Positions 9,299 to 18,177 of a stretch of 64,000 nucleotides of DNA are shown piece after piece. Each line of letters begins with the position of its first letter. The first letter of the stretch is position 1. Origin of the DNA: Bacteroidia bacterium (GTDB taxonomy: Bacteria > Bacteroidota > Bacteroidia > Flavobacteriales > Flavobacteriaceae). The DNA lies in contig JAUIBW010000017.1 of the NCBI GenBank assembly GCA_030427585.1, positions 1 to 64,000 on the forward strand, in the 5' to 3' direction. The notes below the pieces were generated by a model. That model made no database searches. It was not told the DNA's origin and was given only the letters and a program-made list of their open reading frames with translations. A program made the position numbers and the translations under genes.

Positions 9299-9369
9299 CT
9301 CTAAAAACCGAATCAGAGTTTAGACTAAGGTAGACATTAAAAAGTTTATACGATTTTATTACACATAAC

Positions 9370-9412
9370 AAAGCCATATTCATAATCTAAAAACTGAGTA
9401 TGGCCTTTTTTA
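9370..9412 (+). terminator. intrinsic terminator after the iron-sulfur gene
   Basis: Stem GCCATATTCA / TGAGTATGGC (one G:U pair) followed by a T run, about 70 bp past the stop. Confidence 0.75.
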
Positions 9413-9482
9413 TCAAACAATTTTAAAAAAATGTTAGTATAGGTAGTTACTTTCGTCTAAGAATCTATATAAAACTGTAACT

Positions 9483-9965
9483 ATGATTCAAAAGCTTTGT
9501 ATCCTTTTAGTTATGTTTTCCTTCTCTGGAAATCAAATCATAGCTCAAAAAGAATATCATTATGAGTATTATTCTAATGGTGTACTAAAAGCCGAAGGAT
9601 GGAAATCAGAAGAGTATAAAGTAGATTTTTGGCATTTTTATTATCCTAACGGAAAAGTATCAAAAGAAGGGCATTTCAGAAATAATAAAAAAAATGGATA
9701 TTGGTATTTTTATTCAGAAAACAGTAAATTATTGAAAGAAGGGCATTTTGTAAACGATAAAGCTGAGAAATGGTGGATTATTTACGATATTGCAGCCCAA
9801 ATAATTAGAAAATATCAATATAAAAATAATAAAAAAGAAGGGTATTGTCTATTGTATAAAAACAACAAAATTTTTAAAGCCGAACGCTATATCAATGATA
9901 AAAAAATCGGTGAATGGACTGATATTTTTAGTTTTAAAAGAGACAATCCTAACGCTTCCTTATAA
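9483..9965 (+). CDS. secreted MORN-like / YwqK-family repeat protein
   Basis: 160 residues with a signal peptide ending 'IIAQ'. The mature part is five or six repeats of about 23 residues of the form Y..G....G......G.W..YY.NG, the MORN_2/YwqK type. Databases often label this 'antitoxin YwqK', but no toxin gene is adjacent and it is exported, so that label is not supported. Its TAA abuts the ATG of the first glycosyltransferase, suggesting it opens the glycan operon. Role unknown. Confidence 0.7.
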   Translation: MIQKLCILLVMFSFSGNQIIAQKEYHYEYYSNGVLKAEGWKSEEYKVDFWHFYYPNGKVSKEGHFRNNKKNGYWYFYSENSKLLKEGHFVNDKAEKWWIIYDIAAQIIRKYQYKNNKKEGYCLLYKNNKIFKAERYINDKKIGEWTDIFSFKRDNPNASL

Positions 9966-10658
9966 ATGCCTCCCATTATAAACGTAATCATACCTGCTTT
10001 TAACGAAGAAGATTCCATAGCACATGTAATCAAAGAAATACCTGATATCGTTTCTGAAATTATTGTGGTAAGTAATACCTCTACAGATCAAACCGAAAAT
10101 GTTGCAAAAAAAGCGGGAGCAACAGTGCTGCAAGAAAAGCAAAAAGGATATGGTTATGCATGTCTGAAAGGTATGGAATATATAGCATCAAAAGACACCA
10201 AACCAGATATCATTGTATTTTTAGATGGAGATTATAGTGATTATCCTGCAGAGCTTACTCATATAGTTGCACCTATAATAGAACAAAATGTTGATTTAGT
10301 TATCGGATCTAGAGTCAAGCATCTACGTGAATCTAGATCTATGACATTTCCTCAAATTTTCGGAAATTGGCTTGCTACAGGATTAATGAAACTTTTTTTT
10401 GGTGCAAAATTCACAGATCTCGGGCCTTTTAGAGCGATTAAGTATGATAAACTATTAGCCCTTGAGATGGTGGATAAAACCTACGGTTGGACAGTAGAAA
10501 TGCAATTAAAAGTGTTAAAGAAACGTTATAGTTATACCGAAGTCCATGTGCATTACAAAAAGAGAATTGGCGTCTCAAAAGTTTCAGGAACCATAAAAGG
10601 TGCTATATTTGCAGGCGTTAAGATTTTAAGTTGGATTTTTAAATATAGCTTTACGTAA
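9966..10658 (+). CDS. family 2 glycosyltransferase (dolichyl/polyprenyl-phosphate glycosyl transfer type)
   Basis: 230 residues of GT2 (GT-A fold). It starts 'VIIPAFNEEDSIAHVI', has the nucleotide-binding loop around residues 35-55 and the metal-binding 'FLDGDYSD' near 82-88. It resembles DPM1/DPG-synthase-like enzymes that load a sugar from UDP or GDP onto a polyprenyl phosphate. It lacks C-terminal membrane helices, so it is probably peripheral. It overlaps the next gene by 1 bp (TAATG). A lipid-linked sugar donor would suit the GT87-type enzyme encoded two genes downstream; that link is inferred. Confidence 0.85.
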   Translation: MPPIINVIIPAFNEEDSIAHVIKEIPDIVSEIIVVSNTSTDQTENVAKKAGATVLQEKQKGYGYACLKGMEYIASKDTKPDIIVFLDGDYSDYPAELTHIVAPIIEQNVDLVIGSRVKHLRESRSMTFPQIFGNWLATGLMKLFFGAKFTDLGPFRAIKYDKLLALEMVDKTYGWTVEMQLKVLKKRYSYTEVHVHYKKRIGVSKVSGTIKGAIFAGVKILSWIFKYSFT

Positions 10659-12130
10659 TGGATATTGCTATCATCATAACCTACACATTAGCCTTACTAA
10701 TCATATTTATGTATAGTTTGGCACAACTCAATTTGCTTTTCAACTATCTAAAGTCTCGAAAACAAGCTGACACTTCGCCAACTTTTGATTTTTCTAAAAA
10801 AGAAGAAATTCCGCATGTAACTGTTCAGCTACCAGTATTTAACGAGTTATATGTAATGGATCGTTTACTGGATAACATTGCCGAACTTGATTATCCAAAA
10901 AATAAATTAGAGATTCAAGTATTAGATGATTCTACAGATGAGTCTGTTATTACTACTGCAAAACATATAGAAAAATTGCAACAAACAGGCTTAGATATAA
11001 AACACATTTGCCGTGAAGATCGAACCGGATTTAAAGCAGGAGCGCTAAAAGAAGGGCTTAAGATCGCTAAAGGTGAGTTTATAGCTATTTTTGATGCAGA
11101 TTTTTTGCCTGGTAAGAATTGGTTATTGCAAACCATCCCATATTTTAAAGATCAAAATATAGGTGTGGTACAAACCCGATGGGGGCATATTAATAGAGAT
11201 TATTCGATGCTTACCAAAATTCAGGCATTCGCCTTGGATTTTCATTTTACTATGGAGCAGGTAGGTCGTAATTATAAAGATCACTTCATTAATTTTAATG
11301 GTACAGCTGGTGTTTGGAGAAAAACCTGTATTGAAGATGCCGGAAACTGGCAAGGAGATACATTAACCGAAGATCTCGATCTAAGTTATAGGGCACAATT
11401 AAAAAAATGGAAGTTTAAATACCTCGAAGAAGTAGAAACCCCAGCAGAATTACCAGTAGTTATTAGTGCAGCCAGATCACAACAGTTTAGATGGAATAAA
11501 GGAGCTGCAGAGAACTTTCAGAAGCTATACTGGAAAATGCTTAGAGATAAAACCGTTCCTTTTAAGACCAAATTTCATAGCTTTTTTCACCTGTTAAACA
11601 GCAGTATGTTCTTATTAGTGTTATTGGTTGCGGTACTAAGCGTCCCGGTAATGTATATTAAGAATAGTAATCCATTATTTAGCTGGTATTTTAATGTTAT
11701 TGCTTTTTTTGCCTTAAGTACAGTTATATTTTTCTTTTGTTATTGGTTTACTTTTAAAAAGATTCATGGTAAAGGGTTTTGGAATTTTATGGAATACATA
11801 AAAATGTTTTTTACTTTTTTCTCTATTGCAATGGGCTTCTCTGTTCATAATTCTATGGCGGTTCTCGAAGGGCATTTTGGAAAAAAGAGTGAATTTATAC
11901 GCACTCCAAAATTTAATATCAATACCCTAAAAGATTCCTGGAAAGGAAATAAATATGTAAGTAAGAACATTTCTGGAAACACCATTATAGAAGCATTACT
12001 CATGGGATATTTTGGGTTTGCTTTATACAGTGCTTTTAAGCTTCAGGATTTTGGGTTATTCTTGTTTCACATTATGTTATTTCTTGGATTTGGATTTGTA
12101 TTCTTTAAATCTGTAACGTCTAAGTTTTAA
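10658..12130 (+). CDS. processive family 2 glycosyltransferase, cellulose-synthase-like
   Basis: 490-residue membrane enzyme. One N-terminal helix (about 4-26) precedes a GT2 domain with the D,D,D,QxxRW signature: 'LDDSTDES', 'FDADFLPG', 'TEDLD' and 'QQFRWNKG'. Four or five helices follow from about residue 315. This layout fits CESA-like or ceramide-glucosyltransferase-like enzymes that transfer or polymerise sugars at the inner membrane. It overlaps both neighbours by one base. Product unknown; a surface glycan or glycolipid is the best guess. Confidence 0.85.
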   Translation: MDIAIIITYTLALLIIFMYSLAQLNLLFNYLKSRKQADTSPTFDFSKKEEIPHVTVQLPVFNELYVMDRLLDNIAELDYPKNKLEIQVLDDSTDESVITTAKHIEKLQQTGLDIKHICREDRTGFKAGALKEGLKIAKGEFIAIFDADFLPGKNWLLQTIPYFKDQNIGVVQTRWGHINRDYSMLTKIQAFALDFHFTMEQVGRNYKDHFINFNGTAGVWRKTCIEDAGNWQGDTLTEDLDLSYRAQLKKWKFKYLEEVETPAELPVVISAARSQQFRWNKGAAENFQKLYWKMLRDKTVPFKTKFHSFFHLLNSSMFLLVLLVAVLSVPVMYIKNSNPLFSWYFNVIAFFALSTVIFFFCYWFTFKKIHGKGFWNFMEYIKMFFTFFSIAMGFSVHNSMAVLEGHFGKKSEFIRTPKFNINTLKDSWKGNKYVSKNISGNTIIEALLMGYFGFALYSAFKLQDFGLFLFHIMLFLGFGFVFFKSVTSKF

Positions 12131-13527
12131 TGTTTCAGCAATGGAAATATAACCGGTTTTCCATTCTCCTTATTATTGCTGGTTTACTTTTTTACTGGAG
12201 TTTTTCTTATCAGTTAGAACGAACAGATTTTATTAAAATGATCAGTCTTTGGGCTGCCTTATTTTTTGTTTCTTATAAAATCATTCAACTCAATTCTGGT
12301 AATTGGAAACTACTGGCCATTACAGCATTATTATTTCGGATCGTATTTTTGTTTGCCATCCCCAATTTATCGCAGGATTTTTATCGATTTATATGGGATG
12401 GACGTATGCTCCTCGAAGGTTTTAATCCTTACTTATCCCTTCCCGAGGTATGGATAGCACAAGGAGATGCTCCAATCGCACAAGCGCAAGAGTTGTACAC
12501 CGGTATGGGCACACTTAACGGAAGTCATTATACTAATTATCCTCCCGTAAGTCAGTTTTGCTATTTTATTGCAGCTTTATTTGCCAGTAAAAGTATTTTG
12601 GGATCTGCGATGGTATTTAGAATACTTATCATTTTAGCAGATATCGGTACATTTTTCTTCGGAAGAAAATTATTACAATCATTGAACCTTTCCGAAAAAA
12701 GAGTCTTCTGGTATATCCTTAATCCTTTTATTATTATAGAACTTACAGGTAACCTTCACTTTGAAGCTGTGATGGTATTTTTTATCATATGGTCATTATA
12801 TCTTTTGCATAAAGGTTATTGGTACTGGGCTGCCGTTGTACTGGCACTCTCTGTTTCAGTGAAACTAATCCCTCTCTTATTTTTACCTTTATTTTTTCAA
12901 AAATTTATTCTTAATGACCAAAAGAGTTTCAATACATCTGGTCTTATTACAGGATTACCAAAACTACTTGGTTTTTATAGTATTGTTATAGGCACATGCC
13001 TTCTAATCTTTGCTCCTTTCTTATCCGGAGAATTCTTAGCCAATTTTAGCAAAACAATTACCCTTTGGTTTCAGACTTTCGAATTTAATGCCAGTATTTA
13101 TTTTATTATTCGCTGGATTGGATTTCAAGTTGTTGGGTGGAATATTATTGAAACTACCGGTAAAATTTTACTCCTGGTAGTCATAGTGATTCTTTTAGGG
13201 TTAACTTTCTTTAAAAATAACCAAAGTACTCCACAGCTAATTACAGGCATGCTTTTAGGTGTTTGCGTTTACTATTTCTTATCAACTACAGTACATCCCT
13301 GGTATATTGCCGTACCATTATCACTTTGTGTATATACAAATTACAGATTTCCTATCGTTTGGTCTTTTGTAGTTATTTTTAGTTATACCGCGTATCTTCA
13401 TCCTGATTTTAAAGAAAACCTATGGATGGTAGGACTAGAGTATCTTTTTGTTTTTACTATCTTTAGTAAAGAGATTATAAAGGCCTATCAAAATAGAATT
13501 CATAACACATTAGAAAACAACTCATAA
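12130..13527 (+). CDS. polytopic mannosyltransferase-like protein (GT87/GT-C type)
   Basis: 465 residues with ten or more hydrophobic helices. An early periplasmic loop carries 'SQDFYRFIWDGRMLLEG' and 'NYPPVSQ', the acidic-motif region of GT-C enzymes that use polyprenyl-phosphate sugars (GT87 and related mannosyltransferases). It overlaps the previous gene by 1 bp and so belongs to the same operon. A likely scheme is that the first GT2 makes a polyprenyl-phosphate sugar, and this enzyme uses it outside the membrane. Confidence 0.78.
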   Translation: MFQQWKYNRFSILLIIAGLLFYWSFSYQLERTDFIKMISLWAALFFVSYKIIQLNSGNWKLLAITALLFRIVFLFAIPNLSQDFYRFIWDGRMLLEGFNPYLSLPEVWIAQGDAPIAQAQELYTGMGTLNGSHYTNYPPVSQFCYFIAALFASKSILGSAMVFRILIILADIGTFFFGRKLLQSLNLSEKRVFWYILNPFIIIELTGNLHFEAVMVFFIIWSLYLLHKGYWYWAAVVLALSVSVKLIPLLFLPLFFQKFILNDQKSFNTSGLITGLPKLLGFYSIVIGTCLLIFAPFLSGEFLANFSKTITLWFQTFEFNASIYFIIRWIGFQVVGWNIIETTGKILLLVVIVILLGLTFFKNNQSTPQLITGMLLGVCVYYFLSTTVHPWYIAVPLSLCVYTNYRFPIVWSFVVIFSYTAYLHPDFKENLWMVGLEYLFVFTIFSKEIIKAYQNRIHNTLENNS

Positions 13528-13540
13528 AAGTATATCAATT

Positions 13541-14368
13541 TTGAAAATTAATTTCAGGAAAATAGGTCGCAGATTCGCAAGATTTATAGTATTTATTGTT
13601 ATTCTTATTCTTTCTGGATACTTGTTTTTATATCTAAGGCAAGAACGTTTTTTCTTTAACCCAAAAACTTTGGAAAAAGATTATGTGTATTCTTTTGATC
13701 AGCCCTTTGAAGAGATCAATATCTCTGTAGAAAAGGACGTTACTCTTAATGCATTACTTTTTAAAACGAATGCTACCAGTAAAGGCCTTATCCTATATTT
13801 TCATGGTAATGCCGGGGCAATTCATGAATGGGGGACACGTGCTTCTTTATATACCGAAAATAAATTTGACGTTCTATTTGTCGATTACAGAGGCTACGGA
13901 AAAAGCGACAGTTTTTACGAAGAAGAATCAGAACTATATAACGATGCACAAAAAGTCTATGATTATGCAAAGACACGATATGACGAAAAAAATATTATTG
14001 TTTTAGGGTTTTCTCTGGGAACAGGGTTTGCTGCCTATACTGCGGCAAAAAATAGACCTAAACTCCTTATACTCGAAGCTCCGTACTATGCCTGGAATGA
14101 TTTTATTGCAAGTATTGCTCCTGTACCCAAAATACTTATCAATTATGAGATTCCTTCTTATAAATTCTTAAAAGAAGTAACCTGTCCTATTCAGATTTTT
14201 CACGGTACTCATGATTTTCTTATTAAACCAGAAGAAAATTCTAAACGACTAGAAGCATTATACCCAAATAAAATTAAACATACAATGATCAAGGGTGCTG
14301 GTCATAATGGTATCTATATCACAAAACAATACTATGATGAGCTCAAGAATTTGTTAGAACGATATTAA
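13541..14368 (+). CDS. membrane-anchored alpha/beta hydrolase
   Basis: 275 residues. The only sensible start is TTG at 13541: no ATG precedes the fold, and the TTG gives a basic N-terminus followed by one membrane helix (about 14-34). The hydrolase domain shows the oxyanion 'FHGNAG' and the triad Ser158 ('GFSLG'), Asp225 ('HDF') and His255 ('GAGHNG'). It resembles the ABHD12/13-BEM46 group of serine hydrolases. It follows the glycosyltransferase operon after 13 bp and may process a lipid or acyl group on its product; this is inference from position. Confidence 0.8.
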   Translation: MKINFRKIGRRFARFIVFIVILILSGYLFLYLRQERFFFNPKTLEKDYVYSFDQPFEEINISVEKDVTLNALLFKTNATSKGLILYFHGNAGAIHEWGTRASLYTENKFDVLFVDYRGYGKSDSFYEEESELYNDAQKVYDYAKTRYDEKNIIVLGFSLGTGFAAYTAAKNRPKLLILEAPYYAWNDFIASIAPVPKILINYEIPSYKFLKEVTCPIQIFHGTHDFLIKPEENSKRLEALYPNKIKHTMIKGAGHNGIYITKQYYDELKNLLERY

Positions 14369-14428
14369 TAAAGATGTATCTCAAGGCAGGTTCTCTTTTT
14401 TTAAAAACAAGTTTTGTAAAATTAAACC

Positions 14429-14463
14429 TAGACCTCACAGATCTTAGAGATCTGTGAGGTCTA
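14429..14463. repeat. REP-like palindrome, intact copy
   Basis: Perfect 16-bp inverted repeat (TAGACCTCACAGATCT and its complement) around a 3-nt loop, between convergent genes. There is no T tract on either side, so it is not a canonical terminator. A decayed relative lies at 328-362. Confidence 0.85.
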
Positions 14464-14513
14464 AATTATAAAGAGGTTATTTTATAGAGATTTCCTTTAT
14501 TTTAAAAGTCCAT

Positions 14514-15398
14514 CTACATCATCCTAAGATTAATCACCTCTTGTTCTGTAAGTATTCTCCAATGGCCACGAGGTAAATCTTTTTTGGTTAATCCCGCAAA
14601 GACTACTCTATCTAATTTGACCACACTATAATTAAGGTGTTCAAAAAGCTTATGAATAATTCCATTTTTAGCAGACTGCAATTGAATTCCTATTTCGTTT
14701 TTAGACGCACCTTCTATATAAGAGATTTCATCTACATTTATAAAACCTTCTTCTAATTTAATTCCATTCTCTATTTTCTGAAGATCTTCAAATTTCAGAT
14801 TACGTTCTAATTCTACATGAAATATCTTACGAACTCCACTTTTATGATGTGTTAATTTCTTTTCTAAATCTACATCATTGGTAAAGAGTAATAATCCGGT
14901 TGTATTTCTTTCTAGTCTACCTACCGGTTTTAATACAGATTTAGAGGCATTTGCCACTAGATCCATTACTGTTCTCGTTTTCTCGGGACTAGTGCTCGTT
15001 ACAAAACCTTTAGGTTTATTAAGGAGCACATATTCTTTTTTATGAGGAGTAATGAGTCGCCCATCAAACTTAACCTCATCGGTAAGTTTTACTTTGTATC
15101 CCATTTCGGTAACGGGCTTACCATTTACCCATACACTTCCTGTTTTAATATATAAATCGGCATCTCTTCTGGAGCAAACCCCAGAATTAGCTACATATTT
15201 ATTAAGTCTTATTTCATCAGAATCGGTGAGCTTTTTTGGTGCTGTATTACTAGCCCTTTTTGCATATGCTTTACCTTTTACATAAGGTTTTTTTCCATAA
15301 TTGGATTTACCTTTATCATGTGTATTCGATTTACTTTTTCCTTTTCCTTCCTGTTTTCTGCTAGTTTTCCCTTTACCAGAATTATCTCCACGACTCAT
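14514..15398 (-). CDS. RsuA/RluB-type rRNA pseudouridine synthase
   Basis: 294 residues. A Lys/Gly/Ser-rich, probably disordered tail (1-60) precedes an S4 RNA-binding domain (about 65-110, 'RLNKYVANSGVCSRR'). The synthase domain follows, with 'LLNKPKGFVTS' and 'KPVGRLERNTTGLLLFTND'. It should isomerise a uridine in 23S or 16S rRNA. In this family the catalytic residue is the Asp of 'GRLD'; here the codon is GAA, giving Glu163. That may be a lineage feature or reduce activity. The basic tail is common in Bacteroidota homologues. Confidence 0.85.
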   Translation of the reverse strand: MSRGDNSGKGKTSRKQEGKGKSKSNTHDKGKSNYGKKPYVKGKAYAKRASNTAPKKLTDSDEIRLNKYVANSGVCSRRDADLYIKTGSVWVNGKPVTEMGYKVKLTDEVKFDGRLITPHKKEYVLLNKPKGFVTSTSPEKTRTVMDLVANASKSVLKPVGRLERNTTGLLLFTNDVDLEKKLTHHKSGVRKIFHVELERNLKFEDLQKIENGIKLEEGFINVDEISYIEGASKNEIGIQLQSAKNGIIHKLFEHLNYSVVKLDRVVFAGLTKKDLPRGHWRILTEQEVINLRMM

Positions 15399-15449
15399 AT
15401 CTTAAATTTTGTGCAAAGATAATTGTTTATAGCATAGGTCCAACATCTA

Positions 15450-16403
15450 TTATTCATCAAACCGAACTGTACTTTGGCGCTTTCTGTTTACATGTAATTG
15501 GGTTACATCTGGTCTCGAATAATGCCCGACAGGGTCAAAATTCTGGCGTTCTTGTAACACTTTGCCAAAATCCAACGTTTCGATTAACAGCCCTTCTTTA
15601 TGTACTACAGGTTTCATTACCCATTCTCCATCTGGGCCTGCAATACATGAGCCCCCATTACCTAAAACATCAGGAGCTTTCTTTAAAATCTCATCCAAGT
15701 GTGGCGTAGTTTTAGGAAAATCTTCTGTTCGCATCAAACTAGAGACCGAAATCACATACGAGCGAGATTCTCTGGCAATAAAACGAGTAATATCTTTGGT
15801 ATTATAATCACTACCGGGCCATACCGCTATGTGTAAATTTTCTCCTTGCCCATATAATGCTGCTCTGGGTAAAGGCATCCAGTTTTCCCAACAATTTAAT
15901 CCTCCGACGGTAAAAGCCTTTAACGGATGTACCAGCAATCCATTACCATCTCCTGGGGCCCAGGTTAATCGTTCTTCGTACGTAGGTTGTAATTTACGGT
16001 GTACAGATCTGATCTCTCCTTTTTGATCAATATATACTAACGATGCATATAAGCTATGTCCTCCTCGATCTATCGGCCGTTCAATGATTCCTAAATATAT
16101 TGCAATATTACATTCGGCAGCAAGTTCACATATGGTATCTAAATCTCCATTTTCGATAACAATCGAATTCTGAGCGTAATGCGCATGAATCTCTTTTTGA
16201 ATCTTACTGTCGAATTTTGCACCGTCTGTTAATGATACCCAAAACGGATATCCTGGTAACAGCGACTCTCCAAAAACGATAAGTTCTGCTTTCTTAGAAG
16301 CTGCTTCAGTAATAGAATTTTCAATTTTTTTAATTGTAGCTGTTTTATCTAACCAGATCGGAGAGATTTGAGCCAATGCAACTGTTAGTAATTGATCTTT
16401 CAT
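15450..16403 (-). CDS. nitrilase-family carbon-nitrogen hydrolase
   Basis: 317 residues, the usual nitrilase length. The triad is visible: Glu46 ('VFGES'), Lys137 ('HRKLQPTYEER') and Cys171 ('GGLNCWENWMPL'). The 'CWENWMPL' and 'PTYEERLTW' segments are closer to true nitrilases (branch 1 of the superfamily) than to amidases. It would convert a nitrile to carboxylate and ammonia in the cytoplasm. No pathway neighbour identifies its substrate. It is transcribed alone. Confidence 0.85.
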   Translation of the reverse strand: MKDQLLTVALAQISPIWLDKTATIKKIENSITEAASKKAELIVFGESLLPGYPFWVSLTDGAKFDSKIQKEIHAHYAQNSIVIENGDLDTICELAAECNIAIYLGIIERPIDRGGHSLYASLVYIDQKGEIRSVHRKLQPTYEERLTWAPGDGNGLLVHPLKAFTVGGLNCWENWMPLPRAALYGQGENLHIAVWPGSDYNTKDITRFIARESRSYVISVSSLMRTEDFPKTTPHLDEILKKAPDVLGNGGSCIAGPDGEWVMKPVVHKEGLLIETLDFGKVLQERQNFDPVGHYSRPDVTQLHVNRKRQSTVRFDE

Positions 16404-16854
16404 GAAAATGTATTAATGGTATATATTTATTCTTAATGATTATGTGTTCTTAAGAAATTTTCAAAATATGTTTAACAAATGCTTAACATATAAAAAATTG
16501 ATTTGCAACACATTAAACATCATAAAAGTAATATGGTAAAACCTTAATTTAACCTTATGGTAACATTAAAGTTCTATTAAAAACCTAATAATCGGCATCA
16601 TTATGATGCAAATATTAAGGATTTACTATGCTATAACCAATTTTATATCCATTCTTAAAAAGTAAACATATAAAAAGTATTTATTCTGCAAAGTTTAATT
16701 TACGTTAAAACATATACCTTTTAACATAATCGTAATCATTGTAATACATTCTAATAAAACGAAAAACAAAAATAATAGAGTATTCGACTCTACATTTGCC
16801 CTGTACAATTAAAACAAAATAATAGTTCAAGCTCAAATCTTAAAACACAAAAAA
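16404..16854. other. long AT-rich divergent intergenic region
   Basis: 451 bp, very AT-rich, between the nitrilase (leftward) and a small secreted protein (rightward). No reading frame of interest. It must hold both promoters; a TAnnTTTG box for the right gene is at 16791-16798, preceded by a small inverted repeat AGAGT-ATTCG-ACTCT at 16777-16791. Confidence 0.5.
16791..16798 (+). promoter_or_regulatory. -7 promoter box (TACATTTG)
   Basis: Exact match to the Bacteroidota TAnnTTTG box, 56 bp before the start codon. No clear TTTG at -33. Confidence 0.45.
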
Positions 16855-17199
16855 ATGAAAAAGTTAACAATTTTATTCGCAGTATTCGTATTAGGGTCAA
16901 CGCAAATTTTTGCTTCAAATAACCCTATTAATTCTGAACAACAATTAAGAAAGCAAATTGCAACTCTTTTAGAGAGTCCAGAAATTAAATTAGACAAACA
17001 GCAACTTAAAGCAAGTATCGAATTTACTTTAAACGGTGAAGGAGAGATTGTAGTTTTAACGGTAGATTCTGAAGATACTAATGTAAAAAGTTTTGTAAAA
17101 TCAAGATTGAACTACAAAAAAGTAGATTCAAAAATATCAAACATAGGAAACAAAGTATTTAAAATTTCTTTAAAAATTTTAAGGCCAGAAGGAGTATAG
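16855..17199 (+). CDS. small secreted protein, TonB-C-like fold possible
   Basis: 114 residues with a signal peptide (1-20, ending 'IFAS'). The mature part has an 'IEFTLNGEGEIVVLTVDSED' stretch, then a short helix ('VKSFVKSRLNY') and 'VFKISLKIL'. This strand-helix-strand pattern recalls the TonB C-terminal fold seen in many small Bacteroidota periplasmic proteins. It lacks the TonB membrane anchor, so it is unlikely to energise receptors. Followed by a clear terminator. Function unknown. Confidence 0.6.
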   Translation: MKKLTILFAVFVLGSTQIFASNNPINSEQQLRKQIATLLESPEIKLDKQQLKASIEFTLNGEGEIVVLTVDSEDTNVKSFVKSRLNYKKVDSKISNIGNKVFKISLKILRPEGV

Positions 17200-17226
17200 T
17201 ATAAACTTTCTATATATGATTAAGGA

Positions 17227-17259
17227 AGCAGTTGTAAATACATACAACTGCTTTTTTTT
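17227..17259 (+). terminator. bidirectional intrinsic terminator
   Basis: 10-bp perfect stem AGCAGTTGTA / TACAACTGCT, 6-nt loop, eight-T run on the plus side. It sits between convergent genes, touching the stop of the UbiA gene. Confidence 0.85.
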
Positions 17260-18166
17260 ACCAAAGAATTCTATCAAGGATCATATGTACATCAATTAGA
17301 ATAATACTAAATGTTCCTGCGACAATAATAAGTTTTAAAATATTATGTAACCAGACATAATGTGTTCTTCCTTTTGATCTCCATAAACCAAATAAAAACG
17401 CAAAAAGGAGTATAATACATGCATAAAAATACAGGTACATAAACCCTATCTCATATCGCGTAAGTAGTAAATAAATAGGAACACAAGAAGCCAGAATCAA
17501 AATAGTTACTATTCTTTTTGAGACCAACTCTCCATACACAATGGGTATCGTTTTATAGTTCTGAGCCAAGTCTCCTCTTAAATTTCCTAAATCTTTGATC
17601 ATTTCTCTCATGATCAACATTAAAAACAAAAATGTTGCATGAACAAAAATAACTTCATCAAAGTTTTTATAATAAATGAATACGGCAAAAAAAGGAGTTA
17701 TTGCCAAAAGAGAAGCAACAATATTTCCTATTATTGGAAATTTCTTTAGTTTATGAGAATAGAACCATATCCCAAAAATATATAAAGAGAAAAAAACAAC
17801 TGCTCTAAAAGAAACATAACTGGCACATACTACAGAAAGAAAATTAAGGACAAAATACCCTGTGAGTTTTGTGCGTTGACTCACTAATCGATCTAGCATA
17901 GTCTTTTGCGGCCTATTGATTAAATCTTTTTCTTTATCATAAAAATTATTAATAATATACCCTGCTGCAATCACACCGGCAGAAGCCAATACAATAACAA
18001 ATAGATTTGAGTCCAGAATAACACGTCGTAATCTGATCTGAGGTGCCAGAATAAATATTGAGGTAAGATATTGTGCAAATACAATAATCAGGATATTATA
18101 CCCTCTAACAATAGAAAATAAACTCAATAGTTTGAGAAAAATGAGTTTATTTTTTCTGGTAAGCAT
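17258..18166 (-). CDS. UbiA-family prenyltransferase (geranylgeranylglycerol-phosphate type)
   Basis: 302-residue integral membrane protein with about eight helices. Both Asp-rich motifs of the UbiA superfamily are present: 'NNFYDKEKDLINRP' around residue 72-85 and 'KDLGNLRGDLAQNYKTIP' around 190. They bind the Mg-diphosphate of a prenyl donor. Flavobacterial homologues are annotated as geranylgeranylglycerol-phosphate geranylgeranyltransferase-like. It lies 11 bp after the GHMP kinase and near the diphosphomevalonate decarboxylase, so it probably consumes isoprenoids from the pathway encoded beside it. The acceptor is not known. Confidence 0.8.
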   Translation of the reverse strand: MLTRKNKLIFLKLLSLFSIVRGYNILIIVFAQYLTSIFILAPQIRLRRVILDSNLFVIVLASAGVIAAGYIINNFYDKEKDLINRPQKTMLDRLVSQRTKLTGYFVLNFLSVVCASYVSFRAVVFFSLYIFGIWFYSHKLKKFPIIGNIVASLLAITPFFAVFIYYKNFDEVIFVHATFLFLMLIMREMIKDLGNLRGDLAQNYKTIPIVYGELVSKRIVTILILASCVPIYLLLTRYEIGFMYLYFYACIILLFAFLFGLWRSKGRTHYVWLHNILKLIIVAGTFSIILIDVHMILDRILW

Positions 18167-18177
18167 AACAATGCTTA

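Noticed and set aside
9483..9965. Toxin-antitoxin label for the YwqK-like protein
   Set aside because: It is exported, and no toxin gene is adjacent; the label is a family name only.
14429..14463. Intrinsic terminator between convergent genes
   Set aside because: Perfect stem but no T tract on either strand; treated as a repeat.
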